From Parabacteroides distasonis (GTDB lineage Bacteria > Bacteroidota > Bacteroidia > Bacteroidales > Tannerellaceae), in NCBI GenBank assembly GCA_021531385.1, contig JAFBIR010000006.1, forward strand, positions 1 through 64,000: a DNA stretch of 64,000 nucleotides, written 5' to 3'. The position numbers were made by a program, and so were the translations under genes. The notes under the pieces are model-generated. The model worked only from the letters and a program-made list of their open reading frames with translations, was not told where the DNA came from and made no database searches. How positions within the stretch are numbered: the stretch's first letter is position 1; the number at the start of each line of letters is the position of its first letter. Below, in pieces: positions 43,822 through 52,051 of this stretch.

Positions 43822-45679
43822 GACACAGTTTGAACTGGAATCGCGACGCTTTGTGTTAGGCGGTGCGGTGGTCGCATTGGTGTTGATCTTCATCTTGCGC
43901 CTGTTCTTTTTACAGGTGGTGGAGAGCGACTACAAGGCCTGGGCAGATAGTAACGCGTTCCTGAAGAAGACACTCTATCCCTCTCGCGGTATGATGTATG
44001 ACCGCACAGGGCGCTTGTTGGTGTATAATCAACCGGCCTACGACGTGATGCTGGTGATGAGAGAGATCCAACCTTTTGATACATTAGACTTCTGCCAGAT
44101 ATTGGGCATCACGAAAGAGCAATTCGTGAAGCGCATCGCTGACATTAAGAACCGGAAACTGAATCCCGGCTACTCCTCGTATGTTCCCCAGCTGTTTATG
44201 AACCAGCTATCAGCACAAGAATGTGGCGTGCTGCAAGAGAAGCTGTATAAATTTCCCGGCTTTTACATCCAGAACCGTACGATCCGTCAATACGAATACC
44301 CGAATGCCGCCTTGGTCTTGGGAAATATTGGAGAGGTGAATCGTAAAGACATTGAAAATGATCCCTATTATACACAAGGTGACTACTCTGGAAGAACCGG
44401 TATTGAGCAGTCCTATGAGACCTATCTTCGTGGTGTGAAAGGTGTAGAGATCTTGCTGCGTGATGCCCATGGACGTATCAAAGGACGCTATGAGGAGGGC
44501 AAACATGATGTGCCCCCCGAATCAGGCAAGAGTTTGAAACTTTCCATAGACATGGAACTGCAAGCCTACGGAGAGAAGTTGATGAAGAATAAGTTAGGTG
44601 GTATTGTCATGATTGAACCTGAGACGGGGGAGATTCTATGTATGGTTTCCTCACCCACCTACGACCCCAGTATTTTAATTGGTCGTCAGCGAGGTAAAAA
44701 CTATGCCACCTTGCAAAAGGATCCCTTGAAACCTCTCTTCAACCGTCCGTTGATGGCACAATATCCTCCGGGCTCCACCTTCAAGCCCACGCAAGGATTG
44801 ATTTTCTTGCAAGAAGGAGTAATTACCCCGGAAACCACCTACACCTGCGCACATGGGTATACCTACCGTGGAGGAAAACCGGCTTGTCATGGCCATCCCT
44901 CTCCTCTACCGTTAGTGGGCGCCTTGGCGACCTCCTGCAACTCCTTCTTCCCTTGGGGATTACACGATATGATCGACAGCCGAAAACGCTACCCTACCGT
45001 GCAAGAGGCCTTTGATGTCTGGAAAGAGCATCTGGTCTCAATGGGCTACGGCTATAAATTGGGTGTCGATCTGCCGGGAGAAAAACGTGGCTTCGTACCC
45101 AACAGCAAGTTCTATGATAAATTCTACAAGGGACGTTGGAACTCCAGTACCGTCATCTCCATCGCCATTGGGCAGGGTGAGATCTTAGCAACTCCGTTGC
45201 AGATATGCAACTTAGCCGCGACTATAGCGAACAGAGGCTTTTTCATCACCCCACATGTCGTGAAGGAGATTCAAGATACTCCATTGGATACGCTCTACAC
45301 CCAGCGACGTTATCCCACTATAGAGTCGCATTACTACGACTATGTCGCAGAAGGAATGCGAGGAGCGGTAGCGGGAACCGCTTGGGGAGCAACCTGTCGA
45401 GGAGCAGCCTTACCGGACATTGAGGTATGTGGTAAGACGGGTACAGCGGAGAACCCCCACGGTAAGGATCACTCCATCTTCATGGGTTTCGCACCTTATC
45501 ACAACGCGAAGGTGGCTATCGCAGTCTTTGTAGAGAATGCCGGATTTGGTGCTACCTATGCAGTGCCTATCGGCAAATTGATGTTGGAGAAATACCTGAA
45601 AGGAGAAATCTGCGAAGCCGATCAGGCTTTGGAGGAGTCTATTGCGAACACTGTAATTTTACCAAACAATGCGTTATAG
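43811..45679 (+). CDS. mrdA: Penicillin-binding protein 2 (elongasome transpeptidase)
   Basis: A 622-residue protein. The start is a TTG at 43811 inside the end of mreD; no ATG lies close by and the N-terminal membrane segment (about residues 15-33) would be lost otherwise. The dimerisation domain includes 'YPSRGMMYDRTGRLLVYNQP'. The transpeptidase motifs are S322-T-F-K ('PPGSTFKPTQG'), S-C-N near residue 375, and K542-T-G ('CGKTGTAEN'). It cross-links peptidoglycan during cell elongation and pairs with RodA, whose gene overlaps its 3' end by 11 bp. Confidence 0.96.
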   Translation: MENKTQFELESRRFVLGGAVVALVLIFILRLFFLQVVESDYKAWADSNAFLKKTLYPSRGMMYDRTGRLLVYNQPAYDVMLVMREIQPFDTLDFCQILGITKEQFVKRIADIKNRKLNPGYSSYVPQLFMNQLSAQECGVLQEKLYKFPGFYIQNRTIRQYEYPNAALVLGNIGEVNRKDIENDPYYTQGDYSGRTGIEQSYETYLRGVKGVEILLRDAHGRIKGRYEEGKHDVPPESGKSLKLSIDMELQAYGEKLMKNKLGGIVMIEPETGEILCMVSSPTYDPSILIGRQRGKNYATLQKDPLKPLFNRPLMAQYPPGSTFKPTQGLIFLQEGVITPETTYTCAHGYTYRGGKPACHGHPSPLPLVGALATSCNSFFPWGLHDMIDSRKRYPTVQEAFDVWKEHLVSMGYGYKLGVDLPGEKRGFVPNSKFYDKFYKGRWNSSTVISIAIGQGEILATPLQICNLAATIANRGFFITPHVVKEIQDTPLDTLYTQRRYPTIESHYYDYVAEGMRGAVAGTAWGATCRGAALPDIEVCGKTGTAENPHGKDHSIFMGFAPYHNAKVAIAVFVENAGFGATYAVPIGKLMLEKYLKGEICEADQALEESIANTVILPNNAL

Positions 45680-47114
45680 GAAAACAGAGATATGGAAGTC
45701 GGTCGATTGGTTCACCATCTTGCTCTACACGCTGATGGTCGTAGCCGGTTGGTTCAGCATCTGCGGAGCAAGCTACGCCTATGACGACGTCAGCTTTTTC
45801 GATCCTGCTGGGCGACCCGGTATGCAATTAATCTGGATCGCAACCTCCGTGGCGATCATTTTCGTCATCCTCATGTTAGAGAGTGACTTTTTCGAGATCT
45901 TTGCCTACCTCATCTATGCGGCCGTGTTAGCGCTATTGATCGTAACCATCTTTGTAGCACCCAACATCAAAGGCTCCCATTCGTGGTTGGTCATTGGCTC
46001 TATGCGTTTTCAACCAGCTGAGTTAGCGAAGTTCGCCACGGCGTTAGCAGTGGCCAAGCTAATGGGAAGCTATGGTTTTCAATTGACTACTTTGAAGAAT
46101 TTCTCATTGGTCTTGTTGCTGATTTTCCTCCCCATGATTTGCATCCTGCTTCAGCGGGAGACCGGTTCTGCGTTAGTCTATTTCGCATTCTTCCTGATGC
46201 TTTATCGAGAGGGTATGAGCGGCTATATCCTGCTGATTGGAGTCTGTGCGGTGCTCTTCTTCGTAACGGGTATGAAGTATGCGGATGTACTCGTTGGTGC
46301 GACGACCTTGGGGCAATTCATCGTGGCCTGTATGATCGCACTAATTACTATGGCTTTGGTTTGGATAGAGCGAAAGGATCGGTTAGCTTTAAAGCTCATG
46401 GGTGGGGCAACCGTTGTAGTCTTTAGCGTTGGCTACTTAGTATCCCGCTTTCAACCGATCAATTTCACTTGGATCGCTATCGGCTTAGTACTCCTCTTCG
46501 TGGGCTATCTGCTCTTTCTCTCGTTCCATCATTGGGTATGGCATTATGTCTTGATCGCCCTCTTCGCCATCGGTTCCCTCGGATTCCTCTTCTCGGTGGA
46601 TTACGTATTTAATGACATTTTAGAGCCTCACCAACAGGTGCGTATCAAGGTATCATTAGGCTTGGAGGATGATCCCAGTGGCGCAGGTTATAATGTGAAT
46701 CAATCGAAGATTGCCATTGGCTCAGGTGGATTAACAGGAAAGGGCTTCCTGAATGGTACCCAGACGAAATTGAAGTATGTACCCGAACAAGACACCGACT
46801 TTATCTTCTGCACCGTCGGAGAGGAACAAGGTTTTGTCGGAGCAACGGGAGTAGTGCTGCTGTTCGGGCTATTTATCTTGCGTCTGATTACCTTGGCAGA
46901 GCGACAAGATAATGCGTTCGGACGGATCTACGGTTACAGTGTCGCCTCCATCTTTTTCTTCCATCTGGCTATCAATGTGGGCATGGTCACGGGATTGACT
47001 CCCGTAATCGGTATTCCCCTGCCCTTCTTTAGTTACGGTGGCTCCTCCCTCTGGGGATTCACCACCCTGCTATTTATCTTTTTACGCTTGGACGCTTCTC
47101 GGAAGGAGCGCTAA
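45669..47114 (+). CDS. rodA: RodA-type SEDS peptidoglycan polymerase
   Basis: A 481-residue SEDS membrane protein. Key pieces are 'SWLVIGSMRFQPAELAKFAT', 'LQRETGSALVYFAFF', 'PEQDTDFIFCTVGEEQGFVG' and the C-terminal 'GIPLPFFSYGGSSL'. It is longer than many RodA proteins because of extra membrane segments between about residues 190 and 300. It polymerises glycan strands with PBP2. The 3' end overlaps the convergent GldH gene by 41 bp, an unusually long convergent overlap. Confidence 0.94.
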   Translation: MRYRKTEIWKSVDWFTILLYTLMVVAGWFSICGASYAYDDVSFFDPAGRPGMQLIWIATSVAIIFVILMLESDFFEIFAYLIYAAVLALLIVTIFVAPNIKGSHSWLVIGSMRFQPAELAKFATALAVAKLMGSYGFQLTTLKNFSLVLLLIFLPMICILLQRETGSALVYFAFFLMLYREGMSGYILLIGVCAVLFFVTGMKYADVLVGATTLGQFIVACMIALITMALVWIERKDRLALKLMGGATVVVFSVGYLVSRFQPINFTWIAIGLVLLFVGYLLFLSFHHWVWHYVLIALFAIGSLGFLFSVDYVFNDILEPHQQVRIKVSLGLEDDPSGAGYNVNQSKIAIGSGGLTGKGFLNGTQTKLKYVPEQDTDFIFCTVGEEQGFVGATGVVLLFGLFILRLITLAERQDNAFGRIYGYSVASIFFFHLAINVGMVTGLTPVIGIPLPFFSYGGSSLWGFTTLLFIFLRLDASRKER

Positions 47115-47556
47115 CCTTCGAAGGAGTGACCGTTAAACCAATCTCTTGGATGCCCTCCAGATGGGCGTTGCGCATCCCCTGCCGAAAACTAAAGGTATAT
47201 TGTCCCGGATAGGGGAAATAATAGTTGGTACGGATAGGGAAGGTAGAGAGAAAAAGCGAGATGCCATGCCCATACCATTTCCCGAAGTCATCCGCCAACA
47301 TATACTCCACCGTGTCTCGCTGGAGGTTGCCAATTGGTGGCTCCTCGTTGCAGAACAACCAGAGATTCTGGTAGGGATACATGTTGTTGTTGCGTACGGC
47401 CAACGTCAAATCATAAGGAATACGATGGTCTTCAATCATGAAGGTAAAATAATACACCTTATCTTTGTCCCACACCTTTCCCTCTATCGACTGAAACTGG
47501 TCATAAATGGCCGGCTGTGTGCACGCAGTCAGACAGCCCAACCATCCTATCACCAA
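47074..47556 (-). CDS. gldH: GldH-family gliding motility-type lipoprotein (start uncertain)
   Basis: The mature part (149 residues from the Cys encoded at 47521-47523) matches GldH: 'CTQPAIYDQFQSIEGKVWDK', 'LWLFCNEEPPIGN' and 'YPGQYTFSFRQGMR'. The segment before the Cys reads '...LNWACGLVIGWLGCLTAC', a good lipobox (LTAC) and hydrophobic core. No ATG precedes it at normal distance. I list the TTG at 47556, which leaves a very short signal peptide; the nearest upstream ATG (47697) would give a 56-residue leader overlapping the end of ricT. GldH is retained in non-gliding Bacteroidales. It follows ricT directly, and its 3' end overlaps rodA. Confidence 0.8.
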   Translation of the reverse strand: MVIGWLGCLTACTQPAIYDQFQSIEGKVWDKDKVYYFTFMIEDHRIPYDLTLAVRNNNMYPYQNLWLFCNEEPPIGNLQRDTVEYMLADDFGKWYGHGISLFLSTFPIRTNYYFPYPGQYTFSFRQGMRNAHLEGIQEIGLTVTPSKVSAPSEKRPSVKR

Positions 47557-47569
47557 TCCACACGCCCAA

Positions 47570-49135
47570 TTAAGCCTCCGAGGCCTTTCCTGCCGGTTGA
47601 GCAGGTTGCTCAGGCTTAGCGGGACGTGGTTCTTCAGCGGTTTGAGAACGCTTCTGATCCTGTCGAGCCGGCTTTGGCTGTTTGGGTTTGTTGCCATTAT
47701 TGTTCGCTGCAGGCTTCTCATTATGATTGTTTGCTGGCTGTTTCTTATTCGACGGTTGTTGTTGCTTCTCTTGATTAGCCTCCGACTGGGGCTTGGGACG
47801 GTTACTGGCATTGCCTTTGCCCTCCCGTTTCTTGGAGTTATTCTCCCGATTCCCCTCCCGATTCTCGCGATTGCCGTTCTTGTTCCGTCGATTGTTATTG
47901 TTCTTACCGTTTTCCTTATTAGGATTTGACTGATTGTCCACCGACTCGCTTTCCGCCTCATTCGGATTCTCTGGAGCATGGTTAACAACCTCCCTATTAC
48001 CCTTCTCAGCGTTGGCCTGGCCGTTAGCACCATTGTTGTTCTTCTTTTTCTTCTTTTTCTTCTTACTAGACGAATCAGAATCAAAACGAGTCACACTCTC
48101 CTGCCCTAAGATATCTTGCGCATCCCGTTTATTGGCTGTTTGCTTCTCATCACTTTCCAAGGAGAGCGGTTTGATTCCCTTCTTGTTGAGATTGATCACC
48201 TCAAACACCCGTGAAGCCGGAATCGTCACCAAGTTGGCCGCAATCGACTTATCCGTAGAATAGGTAATCTCTCGTTTGAAAACATCAGTCTTGAAATGAT
48301 AGTAGGTACTATCTTTCGTCTCCAACGTCACCTCCTTAGAGGGCAGGTGCTTCAACGCCTCCACATACGAGTCCACCTCGAAGTTGATGCAGCATTTCAG
48401 CTTCGCGCATTGCCCCGCCAACTTCTGCGGATTCAAGGAGATATCTTGCAAGCGAGCGGCTACGGTAGAGACAGAGTTGAAATTACTCATCCAAGTGGAA
48501 CAGCAAAGCTCCCTTCCGCAAGGGCCGATACCACCAATGCGTCCCGCCTCCTGACGGGCACCGATCTGCTTCATCTCCACACGGATATGGAATGTCTCAG
48601 CCAAGACCTTAATCAACTGACGGAAGTCCACACGCTCATCAGCGATGTAATAGAAGATCGCCTTGTTGCCATCCCCTTGATACTCCACGTCGCCAATCTT
48701 CATGTTCAAGCCTAAATCCGCCGCAATCTGGCGTGAGCGAATCATCGTGTCATGCTCTCTCGCCTTCGCCTCTTTGTACTTCTCGATGTCAGAAGGCTTC
48801 GCCTTGCGATAGATCTGCTTGGGCGGATTGTCAAGGCGGGCATTGTTCTTACGAATCTGCAAAAGCACCAATTTACCCGTGAGCGACACAGTGCCAATAT
48901 CATGACCCGTGGATGACTCCACCGCCACCACATCACCTTTCTCCAAAGGTATCTTGTTGGAATTAACGAAATAACCCTTGCGTGTATTCTTGAATTGCAC
49001 CTCCACATAGTCTGTGGCGTTTTCCGCATCCGGCACGTCGCACAGCCAATCATAGACGTTCAATTTATGATCTTGCCGTTTGCTGCACCCCTTGCAGCCC
49101 ATGTGGCTACTACTTTTATCTAAGACGAAATCCAT
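47570..49135 (-). CDS. ricT: RicT/PSP1-domain regulatory protein with a disordered basic tail
   Basis: A 521-residue protein. Residues 1-300 form the PSP1/RicT domain, with a Cys-rich start ('HMGCKGCSKRQDH'), 'GDVVAVESSTGHDIGTVSL', and the diagnostic cysteines in 'GGIGPCGRELCCSTW' and 'QCAKLKCCINFEVD'. In Bacillus, RicT forms an iron-sulfur RicAFT complex acting in RNA processing. From about residue 350 the protein is low-complexity, with an eight-lysine run, Asn/Lys/Arg repeats and a Pro/Gln-rich end. Its downstream partner is gldH. A TATATTTG box on the minus strand (49168-49175) lies 32 bp upstream. Confidence 0.88.
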   Translation of the reverse strand: MDFVLDKSSSHMGCKGCSKRQDHKLNVYDWLCDVPDAENATDYVEVQFKNTRKGYFVNSNKIPLEKGDVVAVESSTGHDIGTVSLTGKLVLLQIRKNNARLDNPPKQIYRKAKPSDIEKYKEAKAREHDTMIRSRQIAADLGLNMKIGDVEYQGDGNKAIFYYIADERVDFRQLIKVLAETFHIRVEMKQIGARQEAGRIGGIGPCGRELCCSTWMSNFNSVSTVAARLQDISLNPQKLAGQCAKLKCCINFEVDSYVEALKHLPSKEVTLETKDSTYYHFKTDVFKREITYSTDKSIAANLVTIPASRVFEVINLNKKGIKPLSLESDEKQTANKRDAQDILGQESVTRFDSDSSSKKKKKKKKNNNGANGQANAEKGNREVVNHAPENPNEAESESVDNQSNPNKENGKNNNNRRNKNGNRENREGNRENNSKKREGKGNASNRPKPQSEANQEKQQQPSNKKQPANNHNEKPAANNNGNKPKQPKPARQDQKRSQTAEEPRPAKPEQPAQPAGKASEA

Positions 49136-49167
49136 TTCTATATCTAATCCAGTTTACCCGAAGGGTG

Positions 49168-49175
49168 CAAATATA
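49168..49175 (-). promoter_or_regulatory. -7 box for ricT-gldH
   Basis: CAAATATA on the plus strand is TATATTTG towards ricT, an exact TAnnTTTG match, 32 bp before its start. Confidence 0.45.
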
Positions 49176-49226
49176 CGGAAATTCTCCGGATTGACGAAGA
49201 TTATGTTTTGGAAAAACATGGACAAT

Positions 49227-49345
49227 AGATGCTTCTTGTCGTATTCATTTCTCGTATAGAGAAAACGTTTCAATATATCCTACATACTGCTTCCTTCTAT
49301 GCAATTTTGCCGGTCTCAATTTCGGATTTGAGGTACTGAAAGATA
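49227..49345. repeat. 119-bp direct repeat, copy A (upstream of the Abi gene)
   Basis: By eye this differs from copy B (50954-51072) at six positions. On the minus strand it encodes the end of a lost protein ('IFQYLKSEIETGKIA' then stop), followed by an ATG that meets TAG immediately. The sequence flanking the Abi gene is therefore duplicated remnant DNA. Confidence 0.85.
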
Positions 49346-49693
49346 TAGTTGGCAAATTACTTACGGCGCAGATATGCGTATGCCTGTGAGTTGGAGTGAC
49401 CTCCTTATACAAAGACCACCCAACCCTGCCGATCCAAGCTCCCCATGTGAGAAAAGATTGCAATATGGCTTTGGGGCGTAAGAATTATAAACCACCTTCA
49501 TTTCACTCCTTTTTGCATAGAAATGGCTGCGGCTAACTTTGTTGAACCTCGGCGTCACTCGGCATAGTCCAAACAAGCTTGACTCTGCCCTCATAGGTAC
49601 GAGATTTCGGCAAATAAACAAGTAAACTTGCTTTTTTGCACTCACCTTGCATATCTTTCCCTCAAAACCCTTGCACAATCCAAATAAATGCCT
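49346..49693. other. Gene-free tract upstream of the Abi gene
   Basis: No convincing gene. Several overlapping short frames on the minus strand share no family I recognise. The tract is flanked by repeat copy A and the Abi promoter, and is probably decayed mobile DNA. Confidence 0.4.
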
Positions 49694-49701
49694 TACTTTT
49701 G
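49670..49701 (+). promoter_or_regulatory. Promoter of the Abi gene (CTTG-N20-TACTTTTG)
   Basis: CTTG (49670-49673) and TACTTTTG (49694-49701) are 20 bp apart. The -7 box is an exact TAnnTTTG match, and the leader would be about 54 nt. Confidence 0.5.
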
Positions 49702-49761
49702 CAGCAATAGAACTCGTTTGCATCCCGTTAGAACTGCAGGCGAGTCATTTTTTTATAAATA

Positions 49762-50679
49762 ATGAATCAAAGTCCAAGAACAATTCAGCAACAAATAGCC
49801 ATACTCAAATCAAGAGGGATGACTTTCAGTGACGAAAACCTCACCGCTTCAGATTTGACAAGAATCAGTTATTTCCGTCTAAAGTATTACTGGGCTGATA
49901 TGATTGATGTAGCAACTGGGCATTTTGCAGATGGTTCAAGTTTTGACACTGTCATTCAACGGTATGAGTTTGACAAGAGTCTAAGGAACATACTATTTGC
50001 GGCAATCGAGATTCTGGAAGTTGGATTGCGCACAAAAATCATCACCACATTATCATTGGCCACTAATTCAGGGCTGTGGTATCTTGACTCGTCACTGTTT
50101 GATAACCGACAGTTTCATGAAAATGTCGTGCTGGACATGAAAATAGAATTTGGACGAAACTCCGATCCATTTGTCCGCAAATACATGGATGAGCATCCTA
50201 ATTGGGACAAGAGTTCGCTAAACGGTGACAATCCCGACGCATGGATGATTTTTGAGACAGCCACATTTGGAACACTCTCAAAGATGTATAAGAATCTAAA
50301 AAACCAATCTCCACTGAAGTCGAGGATTGCTAATGAACTGGGACTCTACTCTTCAAAGGATTTGTCAAGTTGGCTGGAAGCCATATCCGTGTTGAGGAAC
50401 ACCATTGCACATCACTCTCGGATTTGGTACAGGATTTTCTCAAAGAAACCCACTAATATAAGAGGACATCGTTATGACTGGATGGCACAAGATATGACAG
50501 AGCATCAAAGGAAACGTGCCTTTGGAGTCATCTCATGCCTTTTGTACCTTTGCAACGCCATAAATCCGGCCAATACCATTAAGGATGATATAAAAAATCT
50601 GTTCCGTTCTATGCCCGATGTCCCCATATTCATGATAGGATTTACGAGAGGGTGGGAAAACAATCCATTGTGGAAATAG
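49762..50679 (+). CDS. Abi_2 family abortive-infection protein (HEPN-type)
   Basis: A 305-residue protein of the AbiD/AbiF group. The N-terminus 'QQQIAILKSRGMTFSDENLT' and 'ISYFRLKYYWADM' match Abi_2. 'GSSFDTVIQRYEFDKSLRNI' and 'LRTKIITTLSLA' follow. The HEPN RNase-type motif is R212-N-T-I-A-H217. These proteins block phage multiplication, probably by RNA cleavage, and Abi_2 is related to the HEPN domains of Cas13. The gene stands alone with its own promoter between two 119-bp direct repeats, which suggests it arrived or moved as a cassette. No partner gene is visible. Confidence 0.88.
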   Translation: MNQSPRTIQQQIAILKSRGMTFSDENLTASDLTRISYFRLKYYWADMIDVATGHFADGSSFDTVIQRYEFDKSLRNILFAAIEILEVGLRTKIITTLSLATNSGLWYLDSSLFDNRQFHENVVLDMKIEFGRNSDPFVRKYMDEHPNWDKSSLNGDNPDAWMIFETATFGTLSKMYKNLKNQSPLKSRIANELGLYSSKDLSSWLEAISVLRNTIAHHSRIWYRIFSKKPTNIRGHRYDWMAQDMTEHQRKRAFGVISCLLYLCNAINPANTIKDDIKNLFRSMPDVPIFMIGFTRGWENNPLWK

Positions 50680-50820
50680 CACTATCTTATGTTGATGAAT
50701 CCAAGCATTGGTTGAAAACAATGTTTACCGATACCTCGGAATGTCACCGAAACGTTATCGTGAATCCCTGATGCCTAAGTAGGTATAGAATTTAATCTAA
50801 TGATGAATACCTAAAGCATT

Positions 50821-51012
50821 TCACTTTTCTACACCATGCAGAAAAGCTGTCGGCAACTGGCGCTGCAGTCGCTTTATCTCCGGTCGTGAGAGCTGAGGAA
50901 ACAGTACTGTGTGATCAGAATCAGGCCTGACATCAAGGTTCCAGTCCATCGACAGATGCTTCTTGTCGTATTCATTTCTCGTATAGAGAAAACGTTTCAA
51001 TATATCCAACAT
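50821..51012 (-). pseudogene. Remnant or small hypothetical frame within repeat copy B
   Basis: A 63-codon frame (beginning MLDILKRFLYTRNEYDKKHL) starts inside repeat copy B. In copy A the second codon is TAG, so the matching frame is dead there. The 3' end of another lost gene ('FIFQYLKSEIETGRIA' then stop) lies just upstream of it. I recognise no family; decayed accessory DNA is most likely. Confidence 0.35.
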
Positions 51013-51072
51013 ACAGCTTCCTTTTATGCGATTCTGCCAGTCTCAATTTCGGATTTGAGGTACTGAAAGATA
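50954..51072. repeat. 119-bp direct repeat, copy B (downstream of the Abi gene)
   Basis: Same orientation as copy A, about 95% identical. The unit spans the end of one remnant frame and the start of another, so the duplication preserves a gene junction rather than a gene. Confidence 0.85.
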
Positions 51073-51115
51073 AAAGATGCTGCCACATCCTAAAAACTGG
51101 ATGTTAAAACAAGAG

Positions 51116-51754
51116 TCATTTCTCTAATCGGATGAATGCCCCACCTTCATCTTGCCAGATAAACATCTGTAGCAGATCAATAAACATTTTCACCCTTGCC
51201 AGATACTCCCGACCTTCGTTCCTGATTCTTTTACCTAACAAGTCTGGGGTTTCCGCATTATACGCTATCGCTTTGATTCCGTATCTTTCCGCTAAATAGA
51301 TGGCCCTCTCATTGTGATACTCTTGTGAGATAAGTGTCAAGCTATCTAAGCGATAGAAGTCTTTAGCTTTGCGGATGGAGTTCAAGGTACGTGTTCCCTC
51401 ATAATCCAATAGGATGACACTATCCGGAATGCCATAATTCTTCAAGGAATCCCTGATTGAAATCAATTCATTATAACCTCCTTGATTGGAATAATCACCC
51501 CCACTGACTATGATTTGATCAATTCTCTTATGCTTGTATAGTTGCACCGTAGCTTTTATCCGATTCTCATAATATAGATTATGCGTCCCTTCCGCTGTGA
51601 AGGGAGAGGTGGCAAGCAGTAACCCGACTTGATTATGAGGAATAGCTGCGATATGGTCAAAAGTCTTACCCTTGCTATTGAAAGATACAATCCAATGACA
51701 ACCCATAACTAACAGGAATAAGATTAACCCTAATAAAATCAATATATGTCTCAT
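51116..51754 (-). CDS. SanA/YdcF-like DUF218 envelope protein
   Basis: The ATG at 51754 gives 212 residues with an N-terminal membrane anchor ('HILILLGLILFLLVMGCHWI'). The longer frame to 51865 adds an implausible leader. The DUF218 core contains 'VGLLLATSPFTAEGTHNLYY', 'IDQIIVSGGDYSNQGGYNEL' and 'VILLDYEGTRTLNSIRKAKD', ending with 'LISQEYHNERAIYLAERYGI'. SanA is linked to envelope barrier function; the biochemical activity is not established. The gene is single and oriented against the Abi gene. No partner is evident. Confidence 0.88.
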   Translation of the reverse strand: MRHILILLGLILFLLVMGCHWIVSFNSKGKTFDHIAAIPHNQVGLLLATSPFTAEGTHNLYYENRIKATVQLYKHKRIDQIIVSGGDYSNQGGYNELISIRDSLKNYGIPDSVILLDYEGTRTLNSIRKAKDFYRLDSLTLISQEYHNERAIYLAERYGIKAIAYNAETPDLLGKRIRNEGREYLARVKMFIDLLQMFIWQDEGGAFIRLEK

Positions 51755-52051
51755 GTCCTTGATCAAACAATTAACAAGTGAACGGATATTACCGGAGAGG
51801 CGAACGGGTATCGACCGGAATATGCAGTCGCATTCATCTAAAACAAAGTTACGCTTTAGTTTCAAATCACCAATGAGAATGGGAACATTTCTTCATTATC
51901 TCGTCCTCCATAGAAGATATTCAAGGCGAAGGAAGCCACTGTGATCACTGGCCAGATCACACAAAAGGGGGAAAGTTTCCATCACTGAGAGATGTCCAAC
52001 AGGGACTTGCAATCCATCCCGCTATATAGAACACTCTTTTGTGCAGGCTAC

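Noticed and set aside
47557-48084. N-terminal extension of the gldH frame into ricT
   Set aside because: The extension is an Arg/Thr/Asn-rich out-of-frame reading of the ricT tail. GldH proteins begin near the lipobox.
49245-49463. A 72-codon minus-strand frame over repeat copy A
   Set aside because: Crosses the repeat boundary and matches nothing; the equivalent frame in copy B is different, so it is remnant DNA.
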